This document shows, piece by piece, positions 8,244 to 17,508 of a stretch of DNA of 49,177 nt. The translations under genes and the position numbers were made by a program. The notes beneath the pieces are model-generated. The model ran no database searches. It was given only the letters and a program-made list of their open reading frames with translations, and was not told the DNA's origin. The stretch's first letter is position 1. Each line of letters begins with the position of its first letter. Source of the stretch: Deltaproteobacteria bacterium (GTDB taxonomy: Bacteria; Bdellovibrionota; Bdellovibrionia; Bdellovibrionales; Bdellovibrionaceae); assembly GCA_017302835.1 (NCBI GenBank), contig JAFLCC010000007.1, positions 143,870 to 193,046 of the forward strand, in the 5' to 3' direction.

Positions 8244-8531
8244 TCACTTGGAATCCTTTGTCTGAGAACTTTGAACCAAAACAAAATGGCCGAGTTCGAT
8301 ACGACCGCCTTTCAAGTCTGGTTCGACCCATTCAAGCGTGAACTGTGACAGATTTGAATTTTTAAGACTTTCAGGTATTTTCAAATCGGAACCGACAGTC
8401 ACCTGACGGATACGAACTTGGCAGGTGTCTTTACCAGCCAATACAACACCTGAGCCTTCAGGATTTCCGCACTTCGGCAAGTGGGTACACCCTGACAACG
8501 CAACGACAAGTGCCAAAAATATAATTTTCAT
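8244..8531 (-). CDS. Small lipoprotein in the T4SS operon (possible VirB7 counterpart)
   Basis: This 95-residue protein has a lipoprotein signal: K-I-I-F-L-A-L-V-V-A, then lipobox L-S-G-C with the lipidated Cys15. The mature part includes two further Cys residues (C21, C37) and beta-rich sequence. The start overlaps the VirD4 stop as ATGA at 8528-8531. VirB7-type lipoproteins stabilise the VirB9/VirB10 outer-membrane core complex. Size, lipobox and operon position fit, but similarity is not diagnostic. Confidence 0.8.
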   Translation of the reverse strand: MKIIFLALVVALSGCTHLPKCGNPEGSGVVLAGKDTCQVRIRQVTVGSDLKIPESLKNSNLSQFTLEWVEPDLKGGRIELGHFVLVQSSQTKDSK

Positions 8532-10174
8532 GCTGCCTCCTTTTGTTGGTGAGCTGCTTTTGTTAACAGCTCATTGACGGCTTCGGTCTGCTCATTTCTT
8601 TGTTTTACATCTGTAAATGTAGGCATTCCGGCCGGAGCTGATTTCTTAAGTTTCGGGATCACTGGCTTATCGAGATCAAAGCTTCGTTTGAATTTAATCC
8701 GAACGGGAAGGCTTCCGTTTGCGTGTGGCAAAACCATAATCGCCTCTCCCACGCCAAGATCTTGCTTAAAAAGATTCGGATGAAACTTGAACTCTTCGGC
8801 TTCCCTGACAGAGCCGTCGCCGGTTTTAGTAGCCCCCATGAAACCATCTTTTTGTCGTTCGGTAACTTTGGTCGTCTGAATTGTTCCGATGACTGACGAG
8901 AAATACTCGGCCGATTCGGGCTCATTGGTCCTCATAAAGACCTTCAAATTTGAGTTGGTCAGAATCGTATTTTTGACTCCCGCGCCAAGCTCCTCAAGAT
9001 CGCCTAACGCTTGATGGGCGAAAACAATCGCGACATTCGCGCTTCTGGATTTATTAAGCAGCGTCACAAAACTCGGGGTCAGATACTCAGTAAAATCGTC
9101 CAAGTAGACTGAGAAAAAATTGTTGTGCTCTGATCTTCCTAAGTGTCTTGAAGATACGGCACTCTGAAGACACTGGAGAATAATTTTTCCCGTGGCTTTA
9201 CCAAGCGTCGGAATTTTAAGAGCTGGCAACTGACAGTAAATGATTTCACCGTTTTCAAGAGCGCGCTCCAAATCAATGTCCGAATTTTCGCTATTGAAAA
9301 GCGTTGCCGTTTCACCGACTGCGAAACTTTGAAGTTGTGCGACAAGGCCGCTTGTTCGTTGCTCGCGGTCTTCACGCTTGAGGCTTAGGAAATCTTTGGC
9401 CCATGCCTGAAGATTTGAATCCGTCGATTGACTTGCAAGGTTCGCCAAATGCTTTTCATGTTTCAGGCATTCGATGACTCGGAACGGAGTCGGCTTCACC
9501 TTGGCGTCTTCCAGTAAAAGCAGGCAATGAAGAAAGGCGTCGTACTGAATACTTTTGAAATATTCATTTTCGAAGTTCAGCGCCGCAAATACACGCTCCG
9601 CTACTTCAAGCACTGAGCCATTAGTAAATGGATTGAATGTATGACTGATGTCCACGTTGCAAAGTGACAGAATCCGAAAGTCACCCTCTCGATGATGCCT
9701 TTTTGCATAGGCGTAAAGCTTATCAAGAAGGCTACGATCAGATTTTCCGTCAATGATTAGTAGGCCTCGGCCCTTTTTAATGTCGTCAACAGCCCAAGGG
9801 ACAATGACCGACTCAGTTTTGCCGGCGTTTGTAGTGCCGACAACCTGAGTGTGCATCCGTCTGTGTGACTGCTTGATATGAACTGATTTACCTTTTGGCG
9901 TAATACCAGCAAAGACTGAATCTTCGTTCTTGCAAGGGCCAATAACTTCGTTTTCGATATCGGCATCTTTGAAATTCGCGAGTATCTTGTTTTTGACCTT
10001 AACGTAAACCGCAAGAATGCCGACAGTGATACCGAATGCGATGGCGTAGCGAAATTTAATATAGCAGGCGACGATCTCCGGCTTGAATTTTAACCAGCCA
10101 ACAAAAAGAGTGGCCATCGTTACTAGAAATATAAATCCTCGGTCTGTCATTTCTGATTTTTTATCTTCACTCAT
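8528..10174 (-). CDS. VirD4/TraD/TraG-family type IV coupling protein
   Basis: This is the inner-membrane ATPase that hands the relaxase-DNA complex to the secretion channel. The ATG at 10174 (548 aa) is chosen because AGGAGGTG lies just upstream; an earlier start at 10210 would skip it. Two membrane helices lie at ~14-30 and ~42-60. The Walker A motif G-T-T-N-A-G-K-T-E is at ~112-121, with I-I-D-G-K-S-D shortly after. Walker B V-Y-L-D-D-F is at ~356. The start overlaps the VirB10 stop by 8 bp. The C-terminus, rich in Lys, Gln and Ala, may recognise the relaxosome. Length is typical of TraG/TraD/VirD4 proteins. Confidence 0.93.
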   Translation of the reverse strand: MSEDKKSEMTDRGFIFLVTMATLFVGWLKFKPEIVACYIKFRYAIAFGITVGILAVYVKVKNKILANFKDADIENEVIGPCKNEDSVFAGITPKGKSVHIKQSHRRMHTQVVGTTNAGKTESVIVPWAVDDIKKGRGLLIIDGKSDRSLLDKLYAYAKRHHREGDFRILSLCNVDISHTFNPFTNGSVLEVAERVFAALNFENEYFKSIQYDAFLHCLLLLEDAKVKPTPFRVIECLKHEKHLANLASQSTDSNLQAWAKDFLSLKREDREQRTSGLVAQLQSFAVGETATLFNSENSDIDLERALENGEIIYCQLPALKIPTLGKATGKIILQCLQSAVSSRHLGRSEHNNFFSVYLDDFTEYLTPSFVTLLNKSRSANVAIVFAHQALGDLEELGAGVKNTILTNSNLKVFMRTNEPESAEYFSSVIGTIQTTKVTERQKDGFMGATKTGDGSVREAEEFKFHPNLFKQDLGVGEAIMVLPHANGSLPVRIKFKRSFDLDKPVIPKLKKSAPAGMPTFTDVKQRNEQTEAVNELLTKAAHQQKEAA

Positions 10175-11126
10175 AAGTATCACCTCCTTCTTGTAGTTTA
10201 AGCGCAGCACTCAACACAGCGTCACATTCGACGCCGGGGGTGAGTTCAATCCACTCGCGTTCTGTTTTTAGTTTTTCACCGTAGTTTTGCGCTCTTGACT
10301 GCGCAGTGGCGGCAACCGCACCAAGTAAACCGTTTTCAATTCCGCCTTTAGAGCGGCCCAAGATATCGGTTTCCATACTTCCTGCGGCAAGTCCCCCAAC
10401 AAATGTCGTGAGGACTTGGCCTGCGGTATTTTTCATTCCGTCTGAAAAAACTCGGCCTGGAACTCCGGGCTGACCATCTTTACTTAAAGCAAGAGCTGAA
10501 ACTTTTCTGATTTGTCCGCTGGGTAAAGAAATCTGCGTAAAGCGAATCGTTGCGCGGTCCGATCCTTTTTGAAAACTTGCTTCACCATAAAACCTAGTAC
10601 CAGCCACAAGATTCAACCCTGAGTCCGTCTGCGAATCTAAAATCAGTTCAGCTAAGATCGGGACAGAATCCTGCGACACGATAACTTTATCTAAAATACG
10701 AAGTGGAAGCCTAATTCCGGCGCGAAGTTCTGTTTTTGCGTTGCCACCCTTGGAGCCAATGAACATCGAAGTATTGTGATTCACCTGTGAAGCGTCACCG
10801 CCGTGAGCCGTTGGCATCTTTGGTGAACCCCAGAGCCCTTGAGCTGAACTGCTGGCTTGATTGGGATCGGCGCCGGTTTTATCCTCACTTGTGCCAGGTT
10901 CAGGCCGATCAATTTTTTCCGTGAACTCAACCGGGATATCCGTCGGCATCAAAAAAACGACGCCGACAAAAACCAGAATGCCGATCAATCCGATAACTTT
11001 GAAAGTTTTGAATTTAAGTTCAACTTTTTGGCTGAATTCATTTTTCTCGACAAAGTTTTGACGGAATTTTGAAACACTAGATTTTACTTTCTGGAAGATA
11101 CCCTGCGCTCGTTGCTTTACTTCCAT
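10167..11126 (-). CDS. virB10: VirB10/TrbI/TraB-family T4SS core protein
   Basis: This envelope-spanning scaffold links the inner-membrane ATPases to the outer-membrane pore. A cytoplasmic N-terminus (~45 aa) precedes one membrane helix (V-I-G-L-I-G-I-L-V-F at ~44-60). A low-complexity Pro/Ser/Gly periplasmic linker comes next, then the TrbI C-terminal domain from ~150. That domain has the hallmark S-Q-D-S-V-P-I-L-A-E and the antenna-like region G-Q-V-L-T-T-F-V-G-G. Length of 319 aa is at the short end for VirB10. It overlaps the VirB9 stop by 10 bp at its start. Confidence 0.9.
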   Translation of the reverse strand: MEVKQRAQGIFQKVKSSVSKFRQNFVEKNEFSQKVELKFKTFKVIGLIGILVFVGVVFLMPTDIPVEFTEKIDRPEPGTSEDKTGADPNQASSSAQGLWGSPKMPTAHGGDASQVNHNTSMFIGSKGGNAKTELRAGIRLPLRILDKVIVSQDSVPILAELILDSQTDSGLNLVAGTRFYGEASFQKGSDRATIRFTQISLPSGQIRKVSALALSKDGQPGVPGRVFSDGMKNTAGQVLTTFVGGLAAGSMETDILGRSKGGIENGLLGAVAATAQSRAQNYGEKLKTEREWIELTPGVECDAVLSAALKLQEGGDTYE

Positions 11127-11827
11127 AAAATATCCTCAGACAGTGTTACTGAAACCTTTTTTTCCAGATGAATCTCAACGGTCACAGGTTTTTTAGATTT
11201 GAGATCCGACTTCGCAAGCGAGATCCCAATCAAAATCGATTTTTCTCGTGATAATTTTGTAGTCGATAAAAAAAGACCGTTGATGACTTTTGAATCGGTG
11301 CCTTGCTTGATCCAAACAGCTTCCGGCTTTAAGACTAAATCTTTTGACGATTTCAAAGAGAGTGTCGCATCAATCAAAATAAAGCCGCTCTCAGAAAATC
11401 CAATTTTTCGAATGGTCAGCCTTGTACCGTCGATTTCCTCAGACTTCCCAAGACTGACCCATTTTGTCGCGGTCTGCGCCGGATCAGGAGCCTTGACGTA
11501 AACGATGTAGTCCGCAGACGCTTGCGGAAGAGTAAGCAATCGAATGTTGTATCGTCGCTTTTCGGTGACCAGATACAAATTCGTTTTCACTCCCCAGCGA
11601 AGAGGCTTGATCGTAACGGCACGATCAAGATATTCGACTTTGAACCCTGATTGATCGCCAATGATGGCAGAGCCAATCGTTTCAGGAAGTTGAATGATCG
11701 TGGCAATCCCGAGTGCAGTTTTGACAGTCAAAATGTCATCACTTTTGACCGTCACTTTGCGAACTTGGGCATGGGCTGAAGACGCAAACAAAATTAGAAC
11801 GACAAGTGCCGAAATGATCTTACTCAT
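11117..11827 (-). CDS. virB9: VirB9/TrbG/TraK-like T4SS core protein
   Basis: This is a periplasmic/outer-membrane component of the secretion core. The ATG at 11827 overlaps the upstream stop (ATGA). The first ~20 residues form a signal peptide (I-I-S-A-L-V-V-L-I-L-F-A-S-S-A-H-A, cut before Q). The rest is beta-rich, with an N-terminal domain containing the Y-N-I-R-L-L motif typical of VirB9/TrbG, and a C-terminal beta-sandwich segment. Position between VirB8 and VirB10 supports the call more than any single motif. Confidence 0.85.
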   Translation of the reverse strand: MSKIISALVVLILFASSAHAQVRKVTVKSDDILTVKTALGIATIIQLPETIGSAIIGDQSGFKVEYLDRAVTIKPLRWGVKTNLYLVTEKRRYNIRLLTLPQASADYIVYVKAPDPAQTATKWVSLGKSEEIDGTRLTIRKIGFSESGFILIDATLSLKSSKDLVLKPEAVWIKQGTDSKVINGLFLSTTKLSREKSILIGISLAKSDLKSKKPVTVEIHLEKKVSVTLSEDILWK

Positions 11828-12414
11828 CGTGCGGCCTCTTCCGTCTCTTTGGTAATATAAACGCCCCAAGGATTTACGAGAGTACGGTCGTCAGTCGAAA
11901 ATTGAAAAGTCAGCCGCATTTCTGTGGCAGCTTTTAAGTTGTCGAACTCTGTGATTCTGTCAGCAAGAACAGTGACCTTTTTTTCCTTCAAGTCTACAGA
12001 TACAGATTTTGGGTAAACTCGCTGTCGAACTTTCTTTTCTCGAACAAACTTCATAGTGTCGGCCATGGATTTCTCAAATGCAGAAACTAGACTCGGAAGT
12101 ACAAAGAACTTTGCCTTACCGATTTCATTAGAAATCGTTTTCTCGTCCCAAGAATATCGGTAGCCGATATATTCTTTGATGGCTGATTCGATCTGAATGT
12201 CTGTGATTTTTGATTCAATTCTCGCAATTGATCCAGTGTTATCAAGCGCGATCACTGTCGGACCTTTTTTCACGAGATACAGAACGAGCATGAGCATCAA
12301 AAACAAAAGACCAAGCAGTGCTCCGCAGAGGAATTTGATATTTAGATTTTCTTCGGCGAACTCACGCATAGCTTTTGGATAGCCACTTAATTGCAACGTC
12401 ATTTTTTTATTCAT
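11824..12414 (-). CDS. virB8: VirB8/TraE-like T4SS inner-membrane protein
   Basis: This 196-residue bitopic protein has a cytoplasmic N-terminus, one membrane helix (G-A-L-L-G-L-L-F-L-M-L-M-L-V at ~31-48) and a periplasmic NTF2-like domain. The ending ...T-L-V-N-P-W-G-V-Y-I-T-K resembles TraE of F-type systems, which shares the VirB8 fold. AAGGAGGTG precedes the ATG by 5 nt. VirB8 nucleates assembly of the channel and contacts VirB10 and the pilus base. Neighbours VirB6 and VirB9 match the usual order. Confidence 0.87.
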   Translation of the reverse strand: MNKKMTLQLSGYPKAMREFAEENLNIKFLCGALLGLLFLMLMLVLYLVKKGPTVIALDNTGSIARIESKITDIQIESAIKEYIGYRYSWDEKTISNEIGKAKFFVLPSLVSAFEKSMADTMKFVREKKVRQRVYPKSVSVDLKEKKVTVLADRITEFDNLKAATEMRLTFQFSTDDRTLVNPWGVYITKETEEAAR

Positions 12415-12426
12415 AATGCACCTCCT

Positions 12427-13305
12427 TTAGGACCCTTTGGGTCCGTTAAATTTATTTTGAATGTTCTGTAGTTTTTGGCCGGCATAGGACTTCATATATG
12501 AGAGCTCTTGTCTGGTGACTTGCTTGACCGCCATCATCTTCGCTGGCAAACCAGCCATCGCAACGGCTGCCGTTGTTCCGATTGTCTGAGCTGTCGCTTG
12601 AACGCCTTCGCCGATGAGCGAACGCATAATCATAGGCGTTAAAAGCATCGCAATCGCGATCACGAAATTCATGATAATCAGCGTGAGGTAGCTGCCATCA
12701 GTCTTGTAGATGTCCCCGAATGAAATCGAAGCCAACATCGCCGACATGACGGCCCAAATAATCTTCCAGCACGCGACTTCTATAAGCCCTCGATAAAGAT
12801 TCGCCGTGATGCCTGCTGTCCTTGGGAAGATGTAGCAAAGAATCATCAGGGGCGCGCAAATCGACAACAGCACCCAATAGAAATAGTAAAGTGCCACAGT
12901 GATGTATCTTGCGAAATACAAAATGATGAAGCTTCCAAAACTTAAAACGGCCATAAAAAGATCGTCAAATTTTAGTAGCAAAACATTCTTTGCCGTTGCG
13001 TAGCTGTGGGATTTCTCTTGGGCCATTCTCATAAACGTCTCAAGCCCCGACATATTGTCGATCTTCAGCGCAATACCGTCACAAATATCCAAAATAATAT
13101 TTGAAACTTCCGGAAACGATGCAAGTAACAGGGCCGCAACAAAGCTTCGCTTAATGACGTCAGGGTAATTTGCATCACCCGATTTTAAGTACCCAAAAAC
13201 CACCGAGAATAAAATCGCAAGCGGGAGCATCACATAAAAAAGCTGACTCAAACCCTGATAAAGATCGCGGACAAGCGTACCAAGAACCTCAAGATGCGGA
13301 ATCAC
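12427..13305 (-). CDS. virB6: VirB6/TrbL-like polytopic T4SS protein
   Basis: This 292-residue protein has six or so membrane helices, beginning L-F-Y-V-M-L-P-L-A-I-L-F-S and ending I-A-M-L-L-T-P-M-I. It includes the W-K-I-I-W-A-V-M-S-A-M-L segment characteristic of TrbL/VirB6 proteins. It forms the inner-membrane channel. GTG start at 13305 overlaps the VirB5 stop (GTGA) and has GGAGGTGG upstream. The C-terminal ~60 residues are soluble and basic. Confidence 0.88.
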   Translation of the reverse strand: MIPHLEVLGTLVRDLYQGLSQLFYVMLPLAILFSVVFGYLKSGDANYPDVIKRSFVAALLLASFPEVSNIILDICDGIALKIDNMSGLETFMRMAQEKSHSYATAKNVLLLKFDDLFMAVLSFGSFIILYFARYITVALYYFYWVLLSICAPLMILCYIFPRTAGITANLYRGLIEVACWKIIWAVMSAMLASISFGDIYKTDGSYLTLIIMNFVIAIAMLLTPMIMRSLIGEGVQATAQTIGTTAAVAMAGLPAKMMAVKQVTRQELSYMKSYAGQKLQNIQNKFNGPKGS

Positions 13306-14003
13306 TTGCCACCTCCAAGCCGAGGCAGATCAGTTTTTTTCGGGAGTCCATCGAAACCGCGCGAAAGCCCTTGGTAGTTTTCTTGAAAGTTCTGTGTCGC
13401 GAGCTTTTCCTTACGATTATCGTAGGCCATATTCTGGGCCATGATCTTTAGCATCTGACTTTGTGTCCGCAAAAGCTGAGTGGTCACACCAATTAAAACA
13501 CCAAGCGCCTGGTTCTGAAGTTTTCCTGCTCCTTGAGGGCTTACGACCTGCGCGTGAAAAAGAATTTTTTCTTTTTCACGGTCCACTTGATCAGCATAGT
13601 CGTAGAGATTTCGATTCATCGAAATGACTTCAGCGACGCTTTGATCCTGTGACTTCATCAGGTCTTCGTCCATGCCTTGCGGAATGGTGCCGTAAACGGC
13701 CTGAAGCGCCCGCAGAACAGAGTCTGCGTCATTCAGATTTCCGTACACGCCGGGATTGAAATTAGGATTCACGATTCGAATGAGATCGAGTCCGCTCCTG
13801 ACGCCAGCATTGATGTCACGCAATAGATCAAGTGAGTCCTTTCCATTTTCAAGAACACTTTTAAGTGTGATGACTGTCTGAATGGCCTGGGCTAAAATCT
13901 GGGTTAAGACCAAAACATCGCCGCCAAACAAATCTGCCTTCGCAGGCTTCGGACTCAGCAATAAAAGAGCTGAAACTAAAATCGTCAAAATTCGTTTTTT
14001 CAT
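13302..14003 (-). CDS. virB5: VirB5/TrbJ-like periplasmic T4SS protein
   Basis: This 233-residue secreted helical protein has a signal peptide at 1-23 (I-L-T-I-L-V-S-A-L-L-L-L-S, cut after K-A). A TrbJ-like start D-L-F-G-G-D-V-L-V-L-T-Q-I-L and long amphipathic helices follow. VirB5/TrbJ proteins are minor pilus-tip or assembly factors. Its place between VirB4 and VirB6 is canonical. The start overlaps the VirB4 stop as ATGA. Confidence 0.83.
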   Translation of the reverse strand: MKKRILTILVSALLLLSPKPAKADLFGGDVLVLTQILAQAIQTVITLKSVLENGKDSLDLLRDINAGVRSGLDLIRIVNPNFNPGVYGNLNDADSVLRALQAVYGTIPQGMDEDLMKSQDQSVAEVISMNRNLYDYADQVDREKEKILFHAQVVSPQGAGKLQNQALGVLIGVTTQLLRTQSQMLKIMAQNMAYDNRKEKLATQNFQENYQGLSRGFDGLPKKTDLPRLGGGK

Positions 14004-16465
14004 GCGGCCACCTCCTTCATTGAGGAAACACCGAAGGGTGCAAGCTCGGCCGCTTTGAAAAGTGCCGCCTCAAGCGAAAGCCCATCGAGTTTCAATTTTT
14101 CTAAAAATTGGTTGTCTCTGGAATCTGAAGTCGAAATCCAATACTCAAGCGGTGATGGTTGAATTCTGATGACCTGACGGCTTTCGCCCTCCATCAAGAA
14201 ACCTTCACTAAAAACACCTTTTCGCTGTTCAACACTTTGGATAAGCCTGAGTTCCTGCGTGTTCAGTTTCAAAGCGTCACGTAAAACTTTGGTGTCACCC
14301 TTTTGAAGCATGATGAGCTTTGTTGCGGTATTATTCAGAATCGCAGGCCCCATGCCACTTGCGATGATTTCTTCAACACCTTGTGTGATGAAAGTAATGC
14401 CGCTACCAGTTTTTCTAAAAGTTCTAGCTGCGTACTCCATGAATTGACTGGCCGCTGGACTTTTTAAAAGTTCCCACGCCTCGTCAAGAAGCACGCGCTT
14501 AGGGACTGTTCGGTCAGACTCGATCTGCTCTAAGATAAAGTTCGTCAGAATCAAGATCATGACCGACTGCAAATCGGGATACTGAGATAGCCCCTTCAGA
14601 TCAAAAGCCACAATGGTTCGGTCGGCCTCAATTTTACCAACGCCGTCGAGAAGCTTTCCGTAGGGAGTCCCACCGATCCACGGGAAAAGAAGCTTTCCGA
14701 TCCGTTTGAGCGAATCATCGGAATCTGCTAGACAATGCTTCGCCAGATCTGAAAGCATGGGCGAGCGCGGTGAAGGCCCGCTCCGGGCTTTTAAGAATAC
14801 ACTTGTTAGTGCCGCTTCAAGTTGGACCCGATCAAACCGCGAAAGCTTTTCGCCTTGATCGACAACCATCTGCTCGACGATACTGACAAGGCCCTTTAGC
14901 CTGTCGCCCGAGGGCTCCACACTTGGATCTTTCAGCTCGAACGGATTTAAAACGTACTGACCAGAAAGATTGATCTCGAAGTATTGACCATCCAGTACTT
15001 CAGTCATCTTTTTGTAAGATCCGCCGATGTCGATCACATACACGCGAGTTCCACGCGCAATCTGCTGAAGCATCAAAAAATTATTCGCAAAACTTTTACC
15101 TGAGCCACTGGACCCCGTGACCAGCGAATTAAAATTGCTCAAGCGAGACGAGTACGGATTGAATGAATACAAAGTTCCAAGTCTTGTCTTAAGCAAGCAC
15201 ACTGGGTTCTCGTCACCCATCGATGCACCATAAAGCGGAAAGAAATCGACAAGATTATTTGTCTTCATCCGCTTCGCTCGAACTAGCGACATTGGCGCTA
15301 GTGGGAGATTGGATCTAAAAATCTTCCAGCTTCCGACAGTTTCTTGAGTTCCCTCGGAGCCGCTCAAAGTTTTGAACTTCGATAGAATCTCTTTTGTATG
15401 CAGATTGATTCTGCGCTCGCCGTCTTTCGTTGCGGCTTCACGCAAAATAATCAGAAGCTCGGCTTGAAAAATTCTTTGGCCCGTTTCGATGATTTCGCGA
15501 ATTAAGTCTGTCGTCTGCGAAAGCCTTGTTTCGCTTTCCAAATCTGAAACACGATTGCTTGATGAACTTGAAAGGGAGTGCGCCATACGCCGCTTCTGCT
15601 CTAAACTTTTTATTTCTTTGGCTTGATCTGGAATCTTCATCGAAAAGAGAAGTTCGTACTTAAACGGCAGGGCCAAAAAACCGCTCATCATTCCTGCGTA
15701 AGTCATTTCAGGCAGTGTTTTAAGGGTGATGACTCGTGTTTTCAGACCATCAAGATTAAAATCCTCTTGATCGAGCACGAGATCGCCAAAGACTAGCTGC
15801 TCCCTCGGTGACGGATCGTCAATGTCAGCCGTGCGAATACAAATATTCGGAGCGGTCACAACCTCTGCTCGGCTGGGATTAAGATGTTCGTACTGAATTT
15901 GAACTAAATCTTCTTTTGAGCAGTCGTGCGCAACAAAACCAAGCGATGCCAAAGTTGATTTTGCATTTTCTAAAGCCTGGCTAAGAGTCTGAAGGCGATC
16001 CTCGAATCCTTTTTCAAAATCGGCGGCAAACTTTTTTGTTTGTGTAAGCGAAAAGACACCGGGCCGTTCAGCGCCTTCGGTTTTTAGAAAATAAAGAAGC
16101 CGAGGCCTGAATAGAAATCCAGCCTTTACTTGATCAACCAAGTTTTCAGCGCGCTTTTGATCAAGCCGTTTTAGAAAATCATTTGGTGTCGTAACAAGCG
16201 CCGTGTGCTTTTGAATGACGTCCTCAACGTCAGACTCGATTTTGACCATAAACTGCGAAGTTGTGCCCTCGGGCAATGAATTCGCAAAAGCCCGAAGACC
16301 AAGGGTCAACTGGTTAATGCGGGATTCATCAAAACACTCAATATCAAGCGGCAGCAGTTCAAACCCGGATGAGATTGATCCATCCCAAAGAATTGCATGA
16401 GGGATTGGTTTTGGTTCAAATTCCCAGAACGGTAAACTTTCGCACAAAGAATGTGCTTCGCTCAC
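14000..16465 (-). CDS. virB4: VirB4/TraC/TrbE-family conjugation ATPase
   Basis: This 821-residue T4SS motor ATPase has an N-terminal CagE/TrbE/VirB region. Walker A T-G-S-S-G-S-G-K-S-F lies at ~446-455 and Walker B R-V-L-L-D-E-A-W-E-L-L at ~655-665, then F-I-T-Q-G-V-E-E-I sensor-like sequence. The start is GTG at 16465, overlapping the VirB3 stop (GTGA). No separate VirB11 ATPase is found anywhere in the window, so VirB4 with VirD4 would be the only ATPases, as in several Gram-positive and F-type systems. Confidence 0.95.
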   Translation of the reverse strand: MSEAHSLCESLPFWEFEPKPIPHAILWDGSISSGFELLPLDIECFDESRINQLTLGLRAFANSLPEGTTSQFMVKIESDVEDVIQKHTALVTTPNDFLKRLDQKRAENLVDQVKAGFLFRPRLLYFLKTEGAERPGVFSLTQTKKFAADFEKGFEDRLQTLSQALENAKSTLASLGFVAHDCSKEDLVQIQYEHLNPSRAEVVTAPNICIRTADIDDPSPREQLVFGDLVLDQEDFNLDGLKTRVITLKTLPEMTYAGMMSGFLALPFKYELLFSMKIPDQAKEIKSLEQKRRMAHSLSSSSSNRVSDLESETRLSQTTDLIREIIETGQRIFQAELLIILREAATKDGERRINLHTKEILSKFKTLSGSEGTQETVGSWKIFRSNLPLAPMSLVRAKRMKTNNLVDFFPLYGASMGDENPVCLLKTRLGTLYSFNPYSSRLSNFNSLVTGSSGSGKSFANNFLMLQQIARGTRVYVIDIGGSYKKMTEVLDGQYFEINLSGQYVLNPFELKDPSVEPSGDRLKGLVSIVEQMVVDQGEKLSRFDRVQLEAALTSVFLKARSGPSPRSPMLSDLAKHCLADSDDSLKRIGKLLFPWIGGTPYGKLLDGVGKIEADRTIVAFDLKGLSQYPDLQSVMILILTNFILEQIESDRTVPKRVLLDEAWELLKSPAASQFMEYAARTFRKTGSGITFITQGVEEIIASGMGPAILNNTATKLIMLQKGDTKVLRDALKLNTQELRLIQSVEQRKGVFSEGFLMEGESRQVIRIQPSPLEYWISTSDSRDNQFLEKLKLDGLSLEAALFKAAELAPFGVSSMKEVAA

Positions 16466-16785
16466 TTGGCACCGTCGCTTCCGAAGCGTCGATACTTTTT
16501 GTCTGGGCTATTGGCAGACGATACTGTTGGCGAAATCAGATGCTCGAAAAAGTGCTGAAGAAATTGATCTGGTTTTCCTTTTTTGAAAAAGAATAGAATC
16601 CCAGCTAGAAATACGCTGGTGCCAAACACCATCGGAATTTTTAAAGAAGTTGATCCAAAAATTAAATTTTGGACCGATAGATTCAAAAGCAAAACGAGCA
16701 CGTCAGAAAGTTCTAGTCCCAGAATTTTATTTTTTGTCTCCAGTGTTCTGGGCACAGAGGAAGTTAGAAGATTGTCGTCACTCAT
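16462..16785 (-). CDS. virB3: VirB3/TraL-like small T4SS membrane protein
   Basis: The ATG at 16785 gives 107 residues and overlaps the VirB2 stop (TAATG); the longer frame to 16863 would run through the pilin gene. It has an N-terminal soluble stretch, two closely spaced hydrophobic helices (L-G-L-E-L-S-D-V-L-V-L-L and V-F-G-T-S-V-F-L-A-G-I-L-F-F) and a basic tail, the VirB3/TraL plan. Placement between VirB2 and VirB4 is the standard order. Confidence 0.83.
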   Translation of the reverse strand: MSDDNLLTSSVPRTLETKNKILGLELSDVLVLLLNLSVQNLIFGSTSLKIPMVFGTSVFLAGILFFFKKGKPDQFLQHFFEHLISPTVSSANSPDKKYRRFGSDGAK

Positions 16786-17072
16786 TAGCGCACCGTCTGC
16801 GAAATGAAATCGACGATGGCCTGAGCCCCGAACCCAATGATGGAGCCAAGAATGGCGTACCACATGTGTTGTTTAGCTCTCTCGTTACCGCTCATCAGTG
16901 AAAATGCCGCCCAAGCAATCCCGATAATCGAAAGAGTTGGCAGAATTACGCGCGTGAGTTTGGTTTGTATTCCAACAAGCGAAGATTCAACACTGGCGAA
17001 GCCAAGCTCTGGAACAAGCACAAGTGCCAACAAAAGCGCCGCAAAAGTTAGAAACAGTTTTTTATTCTTCAT
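16785..17072 (-). CDS. virB2: VirB2/TrbC-family pilin
   Basis: The ATG at 17072 (95 aa) follows AAGGAGGTGATCTT; the open frame upstream to 17267 overlaps another gene and is rejected. A long signal peptide runs to ~F-A-S (residues 1-26). Two hydrophobic helices follow (V-I-L-P-T-L-S-I-I-G-I-A-W-A-A and H-M-W-Y-A-I-L-G-S-I-I-G-F-G-A-Q-A-I), as in TrbC/VirB2 prepilins. This is the conjugative pilus subunit. Confidence 0.9.
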   Translation of the reverse strand: MKNKKLFLTFAALLLALVLVPELGFASVESSLVGIQTKLTRVILPTLSIIGIAWAAFSLMSGNERAKQHMWYAILGSIIGFGAQAIVDFISQTVR

Positions 17073-17094
17073 AAGATCACCTCCTTTTTTAAAG

Positions 17095-17508
17095 TTAGAT
17101 TGCAATGGAGTCCTCTTTGGCTTCGCCCTTGTCTGGAAAAAGGCATAAGAAGATATTTTCCGGAAGAAGCTGCACTCTGAGCGCGATGAAGCTACCGACA
17201 AGCCGCCCTTCGCCGATTCGATTCCAACTCGTGCGGTTTTCACCAGAAGGCAACTGGTATTCTTCAAGGCTTAAGACGATATATTTCGTGTCGTCTTTTT
17301 CGTCGGGCACGACAAAATACTGATGGCTCGGAAACAAAAATAGTTTCAGTCGAAACTTTTTAGATCCCTGTTTTAGAAAGGCGATTCCAACGCTTTCACC
17401 TTCAATAATTTCGCCGCTCGATGTGACCTCGCCGACATAGACGCCGAAGCTGTCGGACTTACGAATTGGGATGACATTGCTGAATGGAAAATTTGAGTTG
17501 TCGTTCAT
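17095..17508 (-). CDS. Hypothetical protein in the T4SS operon
   Basis: This is a 137-residue, predicted mostly beta protein without signal peptide or membrane helix. It starts with ATGA overlap on the preceding gene's stop and ends 22 bp before the pilin start. Features include F-G-V-Y-V-G-E-V near the N-terminus and repeated Tyr/Phe/Val strands. The fold could be an OB- or SH3-like barrel. I do not recognise a family. Co-transcription with pilin and VirB3 suggests a role in transfer or its regulation. Confidence 0.75.
   Translation of the reverse strand: MNDNSNFPFSNVIPIRKSDSFGVYVGEVTSSGEIIEGESVGIAFLKQGSKKFRLKLFLFPSHQYFVVPDEKDDTKYIVLSLEEYQLPSGENRTSWNRIGEGRLVGSFIALRVQLLPENIFLCLFPDKGEAKEDSIAI

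Noticed and set aside
8239-8331. Longer N-terminus for the PD-(D/E)XK protein
   Set aside because: It lies inside the lipoprotein gene, reads as low-quality basic sequence and lacks a ribosome site. The ATG at 8238 is well placed.
17073-17267. Longer N-terminus for the VirB2 pilin
   Set aside because: It overlaps the upstream gene and would bury the signal peptide; the ATG at 17072 has an AAGGAGGTG ribosome site.
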